NCBI RefSeq assembly: GCF_013410745.1
Contig: NZ_JACCFY010000001.1
Coordinates: 1,736,001 to 1,800,000, forward strand
Source of the DNA: Nesterenkonia xinjiangensis
GTDB lineage: Bacteria; Actinomycetota; Actinomycetes; Actinomycetales; Micrococcaceae
Direction of reading: 5' to 3'
DNA length: 64,000 nucleotides
A program made the position numbers and the translations under genes. This document shows, in pieces, positions 1 through 7,691 of this stretch; the stretch's first letter is position 1, and each line of letters opens with the position of its first letter. Below the pieces are notes generated by a model, which saw only the letters and a program-made list of their open reading frames with translations, searched no databases and was not told the DNA's origin.

Positions 1-888
1 CTCCTCCTGGTCGCGACGCTGAGCCAGGAAGTCCCCGGCGTCGCGCGGCGAGAGCCGGTTGACCACGAACCCGCCGACGTCGACCCCGGTGTCGGCCAGC
101 TGGGCGTGCAGCTCCACAGATTCCAGCACCGGCAGCCGCTCGGCGGTCAGCACGATCACGAAGCTGCACCGCTCGGCGTCGGTGAGCACCTCACGCATGG
201 CCTCGAATCGCGCCTGACGGCGAGCGAGCACCTGCCGGATGCGCCGGTCGCGGGCCGCCTGCGAGGAGCCGTCGGGGGCGTCATCGGCATCCAGGGCGCG
301 CACCGCCGCGCCGAACCGCTCCGCGCGGGTGCGCCGGTCCAGAAGCGCTGAGGTCCAGGCCGTCATGATCTCCGGCAGGGCCATCAGCCGGGCCGTGTGC
401 CCGGACGGGGCGGTGTCGAAGACGATCAGGTCGAAGGCGTCGTCGTCTTCCCCGCCGTGCTCCTGCAGCAGGGTGGCGATCCGTTCCAGGACGGCCGCCT
501 CGTGGGTGCCGGGGGAGCGGGCCGCGAGCTGCAGGTGTTTGTCCACCTCGCCCTGCAGATGGTCCGGCATCATGCTGCGCAGCGTCGCGCCCACCTCTTC
601 CAGGTGGGCGGAGGTGGTGGCGTCGGGGTCGATCTCGACCCCGGACAGGCATGCTCGTCGGGGCGCAGCCGGGCCGGAGCCGTCCTGCCACAGCGTGAGG
701 ATCCGGTCGCCCACCGGGCGCGCCCACAGATGGCCTAGATTGTGCGCGGGGTCGGTGGAAACCACCAGGACCCGGGCGCCCCGCTGAGCCTGGTGCAGCC
801 CGACCGCGGAGGCGACGGCGGTCTTGCCCACTCCGCCCTTGCCGCCGACGAAGAGCACACGGCGGTCCCGGGCGAGATCGAGCAGCAT
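1..888 (-). CDS. ArsA-family ATPase (partial, 3' end off the left edge)
   Basis: Begins at the ATG at 888 and stays open for 296 codons to the window edge, so the C-terminus is missing. The start of the protein carries the deviant Walker A motif [10 protein letters not shown] (residues 15-24), then STDPAHNL (about 44-51) and DTAPSGHT (about 157-164), the signature series of the ArsA/Get3 branch of SIMIBI ATPases. These proteins couple ATP hydrolysis to delivery of a membrane partner or anion. No ArsB/Acr3 pump is adjacent, so arsenite export is not supported. It follows the CC-ending small protein and cstA on the same strand and is probably co-transcribed with them. The family call is secure; the substrate is unknown. 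Confidence 0.85.
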   Translation of the reverse strand, partial: MLLDLARDRRVLFVGGKGGVGKTAVASAVGLHQAQRGARVLVVSTDPAHNLGHLWARPVGDRILTLWQDGSGPAAPRRACLSGVEIDPDATTSAHLEEVGATLRSMMPDHLQGEVDKHLQLAARSPGTHEAAVLERIATLLQEHGGEDDDAFDLIVFDTAPSGHTARLMALPEIMTAWTSALLDRRTRAERFGAAVRALDADDAPDGSSQAARDRRIRQVLARRQARFEAMREVLTDAERCSFVIVLTAERLPVLESVELHAQLADTGVDVGGFVVNRLSPRDAGDFLAQRRDQEE

Positions 889-934
889 CGGGCGGTCCCT
901 TCCTCGCAGTGTGAACGGCGCTGAGCGGCGCCGC

Positions 935-1213
935 TCAGCAGCAGCGCATGTGTTCCTCGAACGGGGACCGGTCCATCCCCATCCGCACATGCCACTCGTG
1001 CATGCGGTCCAGCATCTCAGGCAGCAGCTCCAGAGTGGCCCCGGCGGCGGGGTTCGGCACGCCGAGGGCCTCGGAGAGGACCAGCATCATGAACAGGTCC
1101 TCCTCGTCCCGCCGGGCGCGTGCGAACGTGCGCCGATAGGGGGCCACGTAGAACTCACGCAGGCCGGCGTCAACCTGCCGGATCCGCGCTCGCAGCTGTG
1201 CCAGGAGGCTCAC
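935..1213 (-). CDS. Small CC-terminal protein (cory-CC-star type)
   Basis: This is a 92-residue soluble protein rich in Arg, Glu and Met, with no membrane segment, ending in Arg-Cys-Cys. It starts with GTG at 1213, only 10 bases after the cstA stop, and precedes the ArsA-like ATPase by 46 bases, so the three genes look like one operon. I recall a small actinobacterial family named for exactly this terminal Cys-Cys and for its proximity to CstA (cory-CC-star). The family name is from memory and the biochemical role is not known. The vicinal cysteines could bind a metal or accept a modification, which is inference only. Confidence 0.7.
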   Translation of the reverse strand: MSLLAQLRARIRQVDAGLREFYVAPYRRTFARARRDEEDLFMMLVLSEALGVPNPAAGATLELLPEMLDRMHEWHVRMGMDRSPFEEHMRCC

Positions 1214-1223
1214 CGGTCTGCGC

Positions 1224-2942
1224 TCAGCGGTCCAGGGGCAGCTTCTCGTCGTCGCTGAGGGCGACGTCGTCCTCCGGCTCCTTCGCCCCGCGATGAGCCT
1301 GACCCATGGCGATGACGGCCTCCACCAGCACCCAGACGGCGGCGACGATGATCACCACGTCGATGCTGAGCAGCAGCCATTCCGCGTCGCGGAAGAAGCT
1401 GACCAGCTGCACCAGTGCGGCGTAGATGCTCATGACCAGCACGAACACCATGGGGATCAGCACCGGCAGGAACGGCCGGCCCTTGCGGATGAGCATCACC
1501 ACGATGATGGACATGGTCAGCGCGGCCAGCAGCTGGTTGGTGGTGCCGAACAGCGGCCAGATCAGCATGCCCCCGGATCCGTCCGCGCCCTGCGAGAAGG
1601 TCAGCGCGACACCGATGACCAGCACGACCGCCGTGGCGGCGATGATGTTGATCCGGACCTTCGCCAGCTCGCCGATCTCCTGGACCACGAAGCGCATCAG
1701 GCGCACCCCGGTGTCCATGGTGGTCGCGGCGAAGAGCACCGCCATGGTGGCCAGGATGGTGGCCGAGAGCCCTGCCGGGATGCCCAGGCCGGTGTTGACG
1801 ATGTTCGCGCCGCCCTCGACGAAGGCCGGCACCCCGCCGGAGCCGAAGGACTCGTAGACCTCTTCCCACTGGGCCAGCGTCTGGAAGCCCGCGGTGGTCG
1901 CGATGATCGCGCCCAGGGCCAGCAGGCCCTCGCCGACGGCTCCGAAGTAGCCGACGAAGCGGGCGTCGGTCTCTCGGTCGAGCTGCTTGGAGGTGGTGCC
2001 GGTGGCCACGGTTCCGTGGAAGCCGGAGATCGCGCCGCAGGCGATGGTCACGAACAGCAGGGGGACCAGGGACGGTGTGCCCTCCGGGACGTTCTGGTTG
2101 AAGGCGGGGGCGACGACGGTCGGCGTCGCGATCAGCACCGCGCCGTAGACGATGATCAGGCCGATGAACAGCTGGATCCCGTTGATGAAGTCCCGCGGCT
2201 GCAGCAGCACCCACACCGGCAGCAGGGAGGCGATGCCCGCGTAGACGAACAGCGCCACGATCCAGAAGCCCTCCGGGGTCATGCCCAGCACCTGCTCCGG
2301 CAGCTCCACCGGGAACCTGTCGCCCAGGATGATCAGGGCGTAGAGCGCCGCCACCCCGGTCAGCGTCACCGCCAGCAGGTTCCAGCGGAGCCGATAGATC
2401 GCCTGGCCCACCAGCACCGCGACGATGAGCGCGCCCCAGGTGGGAATCACCGCGCCCGGCTGAGCCACCAGCAGCCCGGAGATGACGACGGCGAAGGCCG
2501 CCACCACCATCAGCAGCAGCAGGAAGACGACCACCAGGAAGAGGTTGCGCCCGCGTGGGCCGATGTAGCGGCCGGAGAGCGTGCCGATCGACTGGCCCTT
2601 GTTGCGGGTGGAGGACCACAGGGCGCCGAAGTCATGCATGCCGGCGATGAACACCGTGCCGATGGTCACCCACAGCACGGCCGGCAGCCAGCCCCAGATG
2701 ACGGCGATCGCGGGTCCCACGATCGGGGCGGCCCCGGCCACCGAGGTGAAGTGGTGGCCCCAGAGGATGTACCGGTTCGTCGGGACGAAGTCCACGCCGT
2801 CGTCGAACTGGTGCGCCGGGGTCTTGAACTCGGCGTTGACCTTGTAGACCTTCTTGGCGAGGAACTTCGAGTACAGGAAGTACCCGGCCAGCATCAGTGT
2901 CACTCCGATGACGGCTAGGAGCAGTGAGTTGGGTCCGTCCAT
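1224..2942 (-). CDS. cstA: CstA family carbon-starvation / pyruvate transporter
   Basis: A 572-residue polytopic membrane protein. The N-terminus (Asn-Ser-Leu-Leu-Leu-Ala-Val-Ile-Gly) and the region AGAAPIVGPAIAV are typical of CstA/BtsT proteins, which import pyruvate or peptides during carbon limitation. The reading frame extends upstream to 3035, but the ATG at 2942 is chosen because GGGAGA lies just before it and membrane segment 1 begins immediately after. It heads the cstA - CC protein - ArsA-like ATPase set. E. coli CstA is usually followed by a YbdD/YjiX-type small protein; here a different small protein takes that place. Family assignment is firm; the substrate is inferred. Confidence 0.92.
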   Translation of the reverse strand: MDGPNSLLLAVIGVTLMLAGYFLYSKFLAKKVYKVNAEFKTPAHQFDDGVDFVPTNRYILWGHHFTSVAGAAPIVGPAIAVIWGWLPAVLWVTIGTVFIAGMHDFGALWSSTRNKGQSIGTLSGRYIGPRGRNLFLVVVFLLLLMVVAAFAVVISGLLVAQPGAVIPTWGALIVAVLVGQAIYRLRWNLLAVTLTGVAALYALIILGDRFPVELPEQVLGMTPEGFWIVALFVYAGIASLLPVWVLLQPRDFINGIQLFIGLIIVYGAVLIATPTVVAPAFNQNVPEGTPSLVPLLFVTIACGAISGFHGTVATGTTSKQLDRETDARFVGYFGAVGEGLLALGAIIATTAGFQTLAQWEEVYESFGSGGVPAFVEGGANIVNTGLGIPAGLSATILATMAVLFAATTMDTGVRLMRFVVQEIGELAKVRINIIAATAVVLVIGVALTFSQGADGSGGMLIWPLFGTTNQLLAALTMSIIVVMLIRKGRPFLPVLIPMVFVLVMSIYAALVQLVSFFRDAEWLLLSIDVVIIVAAVWVLVEAVIAMGQAHRGAKEPEDDVALSDDEKLPLDR

Positions 2943-3251
2943 GATCTCCCTCTCTCTCGGGCGGACTCCACGTTGAGCCCCCGGGACGTGATGCCAGTGA
3001 TGCCTGTCATGGTACTCGGGTGAGACGCGCATCACCCAGCCTCATCGGTCCTGATCAGCGGCGGGTCGTGAGCGGCGCCGCAGGGCCGGTCGCCGGGTGG
3101 CGGGCTGGTGGCCGCAGGAGCCCAGCAGCAGGAGGTTCTCGGGCCCGGGGCCTGGAGCGACGGCGTCCTCCTCTCTAGGCTGGACGGCGAGGAGGACGCC
3201 GGTTTTCGGAGACCGACCTGTGACACCGACCCCGCGAGAGAGGTGCCCGAG
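2943..3251. other. Divergent intergenic region between cstA and the P450 gene
   Basis: About 310 bases without a gene. It must hold the cstA promoter (minus strand) and the P450 promoter (plus strand). The only clear structure is the inverted repeat at 3161-3201, whose loop contains TAGGCT (3176-3181), a possible -10 box for the P450 gene. No other convincing promoter or operator was seen. Confidence 0.5.
3161..3201. repeat. 13-bp inverted repeat over the putative P450 promoter
   Basis: CGGCGTCCTCCTC (3161-3173) is matched perfectly by GAGGAGGACGCCG (3189-3201), with a 15-base loop containing TAGGCT. It lies about 50 bases upstream of the P450 start and could be an operator or an RNA hairpin in the leader. 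Confidence 0.5.
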
Positions 3252-4745
3252 ATGACCCAGCAGACCCCCGCACCCGGCCATCAGACCCGCGCCCGCACTC
3301 ACCCAGCTCCGAGCATGCCCAACTCTGTGCAGAATCCGCTGCCGAGGGCGACGCGCGCCGAGACCGCACTGATCCTGCGTGACGTGCTCGCCCCGATGGC
3401 GGCCAAGGGCCCGATCGTCCGGCGGCCAGGCGTCGTGGCCGCCGTCGAACGCCTGGATCTGGAGGCCCGTGCCGTCCGTCGGGTGCAGGCGCTCTCTGAG
3501 AAGTACGGACGGGGACCGCTGCTGGTGCCGCTGCCCGGACGGCCGCTGGCGCTGGTGCTGGATCCGGACCATGTCCACCGGATCCTGGACCAGACGCCTG
3601 AGCCCTTTGCCGCTGCGGAGACGCTGAAACGGCGTGCTCTGCAGCACTTCCAGCCCGGTGTCTCACTGATCTCCCACGGTGGGGACCGTGCGGTGCGCCG
3701 TCATCTCAATGAGATGGTGCTGGATCCGGACCACCCCGTGCACCGGATGGCGGAGGTGTTCCTGCCGGTGGTCCACGAGGAGACCGATCAGATGCTCGCC
3801 GAGATCGACGGCGACGGGGGCGCCCTGGACTGGGAGCGGTTCAGCAGGACCTGGTTCCGGATCGTGCGCCGACTGGTGATGGGTGACTCCGCCCGTGAGG
3901 ATGAGGACTTCACCGCGCTGCTGGACGACCTGCGGCAGCGCGGGAACCTGGCCTTCTTGCGGCCGGTGGACGAGGAGGCCCGCGAGGAGTTCCTCTCCCG
4001 CATCCAGGACGCCCTGGACCGCGCGGAGCCCGGGAGCCTGGCCGCCGTCATGTCCGAGGTCCACGCGCAGGGTGCGCCGGGAGAGTTCGACGCCGACGGC
4101 GGCAAGCCCGCTCATCAGGTGCCGCAGTGGCTCTTCGCCTTCGACCCCGCCGGCATGGCCACCTTCCGGGCCTTGGCGCTGCTGGCCTCCCATCCGGCCC
4201 GGCTGCGCACTGCGCGGATCCAGCTGGAGGATGAGTCCGGCGAGGACGCCCCGACGCTGGAGCTGCTGCGCGCCACCGTCCTGGAGGCGCTCCGACTGTG
4301 GCCCACCACCCCGCTGATTCTGCGTGAGACCACCATGGAGGTGGAGTTCGAGCACGGGATCATGCCCGCCGGAGTCTCGGTGCTGATCTTCGCCCCGTTC
4401 TTCCACCGCGATGAGCGCAGGCTGGACTTCGCACACCGCTTCGCCCCGGAGATCTGGGAGGAGCGGATGTCCCAGAGCGGTCAGCACGAGCCGCAGCATG
4501 AGGTGCGGCGCGACGGGCAGCGCGAGGACTCGCCCGCCCAGGGGGAGTGGCCGCTGATGCCGTTCAGCTTGGGCACGGGCATCTGCCCCGGACGGCAGCT
4601 GGTGCTGCTGATCACCAGCAGCATGCTGGCCCGGGTGCTGGAGGGCCATGAGGTGGATCTGCTCTCGCACAGCCTGGGGCGGGAGAAGGAGCTGCCCTCG
4701 CTGCTGGACCCGTATGCGCTGGAGTTCCGGCTCACTGAGCGCTGA
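3252..4745 (+). CDS. Cytochrome P450
   Basis: A 497-residue haem-thiolate monooxygenase. ExxR of the K-helix is Glu345-Ala-Leu-Arg348. The haem loop is FSLGTGICPGR with the ligand Cys445. The I-helix reads AGMAT (300-304): the AGxxT frame is kept but the usual acidic residue before Thr is Ala. A charged stretch rich in Gln, Glu and Arg (about residues 408-436) sits just before the haem loop. ATG 3252 follows GAGAGAGGTG; an internal ATG at 3315 lacks a comparable site. No ferredoxin or reductase gene is adjacent, so the electron donor must be encoded elsewhere. Substrate unknown; the length is above the roughly 400 residues usual for bacterial P450s. Confidence 0.88.
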   Translation: MTQQTPAPGHQTRARTHPAPSMPNSVQNPLPRATRAETALILRDVLAPMAAKGPIVRRPGVVAAVERLDLEARAVRRVQALSEKYGRGPLLVPLPGRPLALVLDPDHVHRILDQTPEPFAAAETLKRRALQHFQPGVSLISHGGDRAVRRHLNEMVLDPDHPVHRMAEVFLPVVHEETDQMLAEIDGDGGALDWERFSRTWFRIVRRLVMGDSAREDEDFTALLDDLRQRGNLAFLRPVDEEAREEFLSRIQDALDRAEPGSLAAVMSEVHAQGAPGEFDADGGKPAHQVPQWLFAFDPAGMATFRALALLASHPARLRTARIQLEDESGEDAPTLELLRATVLEALRLWPTTPLILRETTMEVEFEHGIMPAGVSVLIFAPFFHRDERRLDFAHRFAPEIWEERMSQSGQHEPQHEVRRDGQREDSPAQGEWPLMPFSLGTGICPGRQLVLLITSSMLARVLEGHEVDLLSHSLGREKELPSLLDPYALEFRLTER

Positions 4746-4763
4746 GGCGTCCCGGTTCGGGCC

Positions 4764-4833
4764 CAGAGATCGTCTCTCTGTTGCAGATCGTCGCCGAATC
4801 CAGAGACGATCTGCAACAGAGAGACGATTTCTG
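4764..4833. repeat. Long near-perfect inverted repeat (29-bp stem)
   Basis: A 24-bp perfect inverted repeat (4769-4792 with 4805-4828) extends to 29 bp with one G-T pair (4764-4792 with 4805-4833); the loop is 12 bases. Each arm holds AGAGACGAT or its complement twice. It starts 19 bases after the P450 stop and ends 15 bases before the -10 box of the next gene. There is no T-run, so it could be a U-less terminator, a processing hairpin or a dispersed palindromic repeat. Confidence 0.8.
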
Positions 4834-4847
4834 CAGTGCGGGTGCGG

Positions 4848-4859
4848 CAGGATGGGGTG
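4848..4859 (+). promoter_or_regulatory. Leaderless-type -10 box of the GNAT gene
   Basis: CAGGAT (4848-4853) lies 6 bases before the ATG at 4860. No Shine-Dalgarno fits in between, so transcription probably begins at or next to the start codon. Confidence 0.5.
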
Positions 4860-5636
4860 ATGGCACGCTTCAGCATCCGCACCGACGACCCTGCGCAGTC
4901 GCTCGAGGAGATCTGGCCGCCCTTCGGGCTGCGCGTCGAGACTCCTCGGCTGGCCCTGCGCGTGCTCCGCGAGGACGACTTCCCCGCCTACGTGGCCGCG
5001 GCGACCTCCGGAGTGACTCACACCGAGCGGAATCCCTTCGCCCACGCCTGGAATGACAAGCCCCCTGAGGAGCTGCTTCGTGCCTCCCTGCCGTGGGTGT
5101 GGTCCCACCGGGCGAAGGTCGGTCCGGAAACCTGGTCGCTCATGCTCGGAGTGTTCCTCAAGCCCGACGACGACGGCGGGCTGGACAGTGCTGGGCGAGG
5201 CTGGTCCGGACGGGACGGGGCTGGGTCTGCGGGAGCCGGCGTCGTGCGCTCCGGAGAGCGGCTGATCGGCATGCAGGACTGTGGGGCCCAGCACTGGACG
5301 GTGCTGCGGACTGTGGCCTCCGGCAGCTGGCTGCGCGCCGATCAGCAGGGACACGGCTATGGCCGTGAGATGCGCGCCGGCATGCTGCTCTGGGCCGTGG
5401 ACCACTTTGGCGCCGCGTATGCCACCTCAGGAGCCTACGAGTGGAACGAGCGCTCGCGGCGGGTCTCGCTCGGGCTGGGTTACCAGGTGGTCGGACGGAG
5501 GTTGGTGCCGGACGCGCACGGGGAACAGGCGGAATGGCAGGAGGAGTACCGGCTGGCCGCCGAGGATCTGGTGCGCCCTGACTGGTCCGTGCAGGTGGAA
5601 GGTTCGGAACGGCTGCGGGAGTTCCTCGCCGGCTGA
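4860..5636 (+). CDS. GNAT family N-acetyltransferase (RimJ/RimL-like)
   Basis: A 258-residue protein. LRVETPRLALRVLREDDFPAY near the N-terminus is the usual opening of RimJ/RimL-type acetyltransferases. The C-terminal half has RADQQGHGYGREMRAGML (the acetyl-CoA loop, Q/R-x-x-G-x-G/A form) and YEWNERSRRVSLGLGYQ. These enzymes move an acetyl group from acetyl-CoA to an amine on a protein or small molecule; the substrate cannot be read from sequence. ATG 4860 is chosen because a -10 box lies 6 bases upstream. The gene stands alone behind a large hairpin. Confidence 0.85.
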   Translation: MARFSIRTDDPAQSLEEIWPPFGLRVETPRLALRVLREDDFPAYVAAATSGVTHTERNPFAHAWNDKPPEELLRASLPWVWSHRAKVGPETWSLMLGVFLKPDDDGGLDSAGRGWSGRDGAGSAGAGVVRSGERLIGMQDCGAQHWTVLRTVASGSWLRADQQGHGYGREMRAGMLLWAVDHFGAAYATSGAYEWNERSRRVSLGLGYQVVGRRLVPDAHGEQAEWQEEYRLAAEDLVRPDWSVQVEGSERLREFLAG

Positions 5637-5678
5637 TCCCGCCCCGCGGACCCATCCCTTCCGGGGCGTCGGGTGCGA

Positions 5679-5690
5679 CAGGATGGAGGT
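5679..5690 (+). promoter_or_regulatory. Leaderless-type -10 box of the DNA glycosylase gene
   Basis: CAGGAT (5679-5684) is 6 bases before the GTG at 5691, the same hexamer and spacing as for the preceding GNAT gene. This favours the GTG at 5691 over the in-frame GTG at 5673, which overlaps the box. Confidence 0.5.
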
Positions 5691-7019
5691 GTGCAGACCT
5701 CCTCGCGAACCTCTACCGGAACCCGTCCCGTGACAGTGCACCGCGACTGGGTGCGGCGCGCCGTGGTAGCGGCGCAGCGCATCCCGCCCGCCGCGGGTGC
5801 CCCCGACGGCGGTTCGAGGGCCGGCGGCGAACGCCTCGACAGCGCCTTCGCCTCCGACGCCGCCGACGTCCTGCGCGACATCGGCCTGATCCAACTGGAT
5901 CCGCTCATGCGCGTCTCGACTGCTCAGCGGCTCACCAGCCTGACCCGACTGCCGCGCACGTCCCGCGCCGACGACGTCGACTCTTCCCTCTGGCCGGACG
6001 GGAAGGTGGCCTCCTTCGAGTCCTTCACGAAGGTCGCCTGCGTGTTCCCCCTCGAGGACTGGCCGCTGCTGCGGCTGCGGCGGGAACGCCACGCCAGCGG
6101 CCACCGGCCCCAGTTGCCGGCCGGGGTGGTCGAACAGATTCGCCAGGTGGTGGCCGCCGCACCCGGCGGGGTGCAGATCGGCACCATCGAGTCCCAGGTG
6201 GGCTCCGGGGAACGGACGACGGGATGGAACTGGACGCAGGTGAAGCAGACCGCCGAACTGATGGTGCGCACCGGGGACCTGGTGATCACCGCCCGCGACG
6301 GCACCACGCGGCTGTTCGACCTGCCCGAGCGGGCGTTGCCGGAGGCGGTGCGTCAGGCGCAGGACCTTCCGGACGAGCAGCTGCTCGCCGCGCTGGCCCG
6401 TCGGGCCGCCGCGAACCTGGCGGTGATGACCCGCGCCGACTTCGCCCACCACTACCACCTCTCCGCGGAGGATGCGGCCGTCGGGATCGAGCAGGCGGGG
6501 CTGGCGCCGGTGCAGGTGCCGGGCTGGCCGGACACCGCCGGGCGGGACCAGGCCTTCTGCCTTCCGGAGCTGCTCGACGGCGTGCTGCCGGACCCCTCCG
6601 CCCAGGGGGTGGTGACCGCGCCGTCCGCCCACCCCGCCGTCGACGTCTCCTCCTCCGGGTCAGCGTCGGACGTGGGGGCGCGCGAGACCTGGGGCGAGCC
6701 GCGGGAGGCCCGCCTGATCGGTCCCTTCGACCCGCTGCTGCGCGACCGGCGTCGGGCGCGCCGGGTCTTCGACTTCGACTATCTCTTCGAGGCCTATGTT
6801 CCGCGGGCGAAGCGCGTCTACGGGCACTACGTGATGGGGGTGCTCTCCGGCGGGCGGATGATCGGCCGGGTGGACATCCAACGGGTGGGTGATCAGCTGC
6901 GCATCAACGGGATCTTCCCGGAGGCCGGGGTGCCCCGGCGAGTGCTGGCGCCCCGTGTCCGTGGAGCGGGCAGGACCCTGGCGCGGCAGCTCGGCGTCAC
7001 GCTGGAGATGCCGGGGTGA
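5691..7019 (+). CDS. YcaQ/AlkX-type winged-helix DNA glycosylase
   Basis: A 442-residue member of the HTH_42 (formerly DUF1006) superfamily, whose characterised members unhook DNA interstrand crosslinks or excise bulky alkyl adducts. The catalytic QxD motif is visible as Ile-Gln68-Leu-Asp70, the YcaQ/AlkX form rather than the QxQ of AlkZ. The C-terminal signature is also present: LIGPFDPLLRDRRRARRVFDFDYLFEAYVPRAKRVYGHYV (read in shorter pieces). A low-complexity Ser/Ala insert lies near residues 310-330. It is monocistronic, with its own leaderless-type promoter, and convergent with the following GNAT gene. No antibiotic cluster is nearby, so general alkylation or crosslink repair is more likely than self-resistance. 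Confidence 0.85.
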   Translation: MQTSSRTSTGTRPVTVHRDWVRRAVVAAQRIPPAAGAPDGGSRAGGERLDSAFASDAADVLRDIGLIQLDPLMRVSTAQRLTSLTRLPRTSRADDVDSSLWPDGKVASFESFTKVACVFPLEDWPLLRLRRERHASGHRPQLPAGVVEQIRQVVAAAPGGVQIGTIESQVGSGERTTGWNWTQVKQTAELMVRTGDLVITARDGTTRLFDLPERALPEAVRQAQDLPDEQLLAALARRAAANLAVMTRADFAHHYHLSAEDAAVGIEQAGLAPVQVPGWPDTAGRDQAFCLPELLDGVLPDPSAQGVVTAPSAHPAVDVSSSGSASDVGARETWGEPREARLIGPFDPLLRDRRRARRVFDFDYLFEAYVPRAKRVYGHYVMGVLSGGRMIGRVDIQRVGDQLRINGIFPEAGVPRRVLAPRVRGAGRTLARQLGVTLEMPG

Positions 7020-7049
7020 CCTTCCACGCGGTCTGCCGGGTCCGTACGC

Positions 7050-7613
7050 TCACAGCTCGATGGTGAACAGCTCACACGTGGTGTCGTAGTACCGATCAGT
7101 GGTGCCGCGGTGGGTCATGCCGATCCGCGTGGCCACCCGCTGCGAGGCCAGGTTCTCCCGGTGTGTGACCGCCACCAGATGGTCGAGGCGGTGGCGCCGA
7201 GCATGGGCGAGCAGCGCGCGGGCGGACTCCGTGGCATAGCCCTGGCCCCAGGTGTCCGGGTGCAGGTGCCACCCGATCTCCAGATCCTGAGGCGGCTCGG
7301 GAGCCGTGCCGTCGTCCGGTGCCGTGAGGTGCCTCGACCAGGGGATGGGCTTGAGCAGCGCGAACCCGGCCGGCTGGTGCTCCTCCAGCGTCTCGATCAG
7401 CCAGATGCCGGTGGCCGTGCCGGCCGCGGCACGATACCGGGCGATGCGGCTCAGGGCCTGCTCGCGGGTGGTCTCCACCCAGTCGGCGGTGCCGATGAAC
7501 TCGGTGACCTCGGGCCGGGAGTACAGGTCCCGCACGTGGGCGACGTCGTCCTCGGCCACAGTGCGCAGCCGGAGTCGGGAGGTGAGCAGGGTGGGCAGTT
7601 CCTGTGTGGTCAC
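7050..7613 (-). CDS. GNAT family N-acetyltransferase
   Basis: A 187-residue RimJ/RimL-type acetyltransferase: TSRLRLRTVAEDDVAHV at the N-terminus, then GWHLHPDTWGQGYATESARA as the acetyl-CoA loop and HRENLASQRVATRIGM as the last conserved helix and strand. The reading frame continues far upstream, but the GTG at 7613 gives the family's normal N-terminus and has a -10 box 6 bases before it. It is divergent from the F510_1955-type gene across a 78-base region. Substrate not predictable. Confidence 0.85.
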   Translation of the reverse strand: MTTQELPTLLTSRLRLRTVAEDDVAHVRDLYSRPEVTEFIGTADWVETTREQALSRIARYRAAAGTATGIWLIETLEEHQPAGFALLKPIPWSRHLTAPDDGTAPEPPQDLEIGWHLHPDTWGQGYATESARALLAHARRHRLDHLVAVTHRENLASQRVATRIGMTHRGTTDRYYDTTCELFTIEL

Positions 7614-7625
7614 GGCCCCAGTGTA
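7614..7625 (-). promoter_or_regulatory. Leaderless-type -10 box of the minus-strand GNAT gene
   Basis: On the minus strand, TACACT (7625-7620) is 6 bases before the GTG start at 7613. Confidence 0.5.
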
Positions 7626-7633
7626 GGACTCCC

Positions 7634-7653
7634 TTCTACTACACTGCGTAGAA
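7634..7653. promoter_or_regulatory. Candidate operator between divergent genes
   Basis: TTCTAC (7634-7639) and GTAGAA (7648-7653) form a perfect 6-bp inverted repeat with an 8-base spacer. It sits between the divergent GNAT and F510_1955-type genes and includes a possible plus-strand -10 (TACACT, 7640-7645). The regulator is unknown. Confidence 0.35.
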
Positions 7654-7691
7654 ATCTGCTGTGCTGTCCAGAGATCAGAGTGAGGAAGTCC

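Noticed and set aside
3663-5405. Long open frame antisense to the P450 and GNAT genes
   Set aside because: It has no recognisable domain, runs across two genes with clear motifs on the other strand, and is explained by the absence of stops in GC-rich antisense frames.
5811-5822. GGTTCGAGGG as part of a tRNA T-arm
   Set aside because: It is inside the DNA glycosylase gene, and no cloverleaf or acceptor stem can be drawn around it. No tRNA was found elsewhere in the window.
7110-7691. Upstream extension of the beta-propeller gene across the GNAT gene
   Set aside because: The true N-terminus with its membrane segment begins at 7692 after a good ribosome site; the extension is antisense to a real gene.
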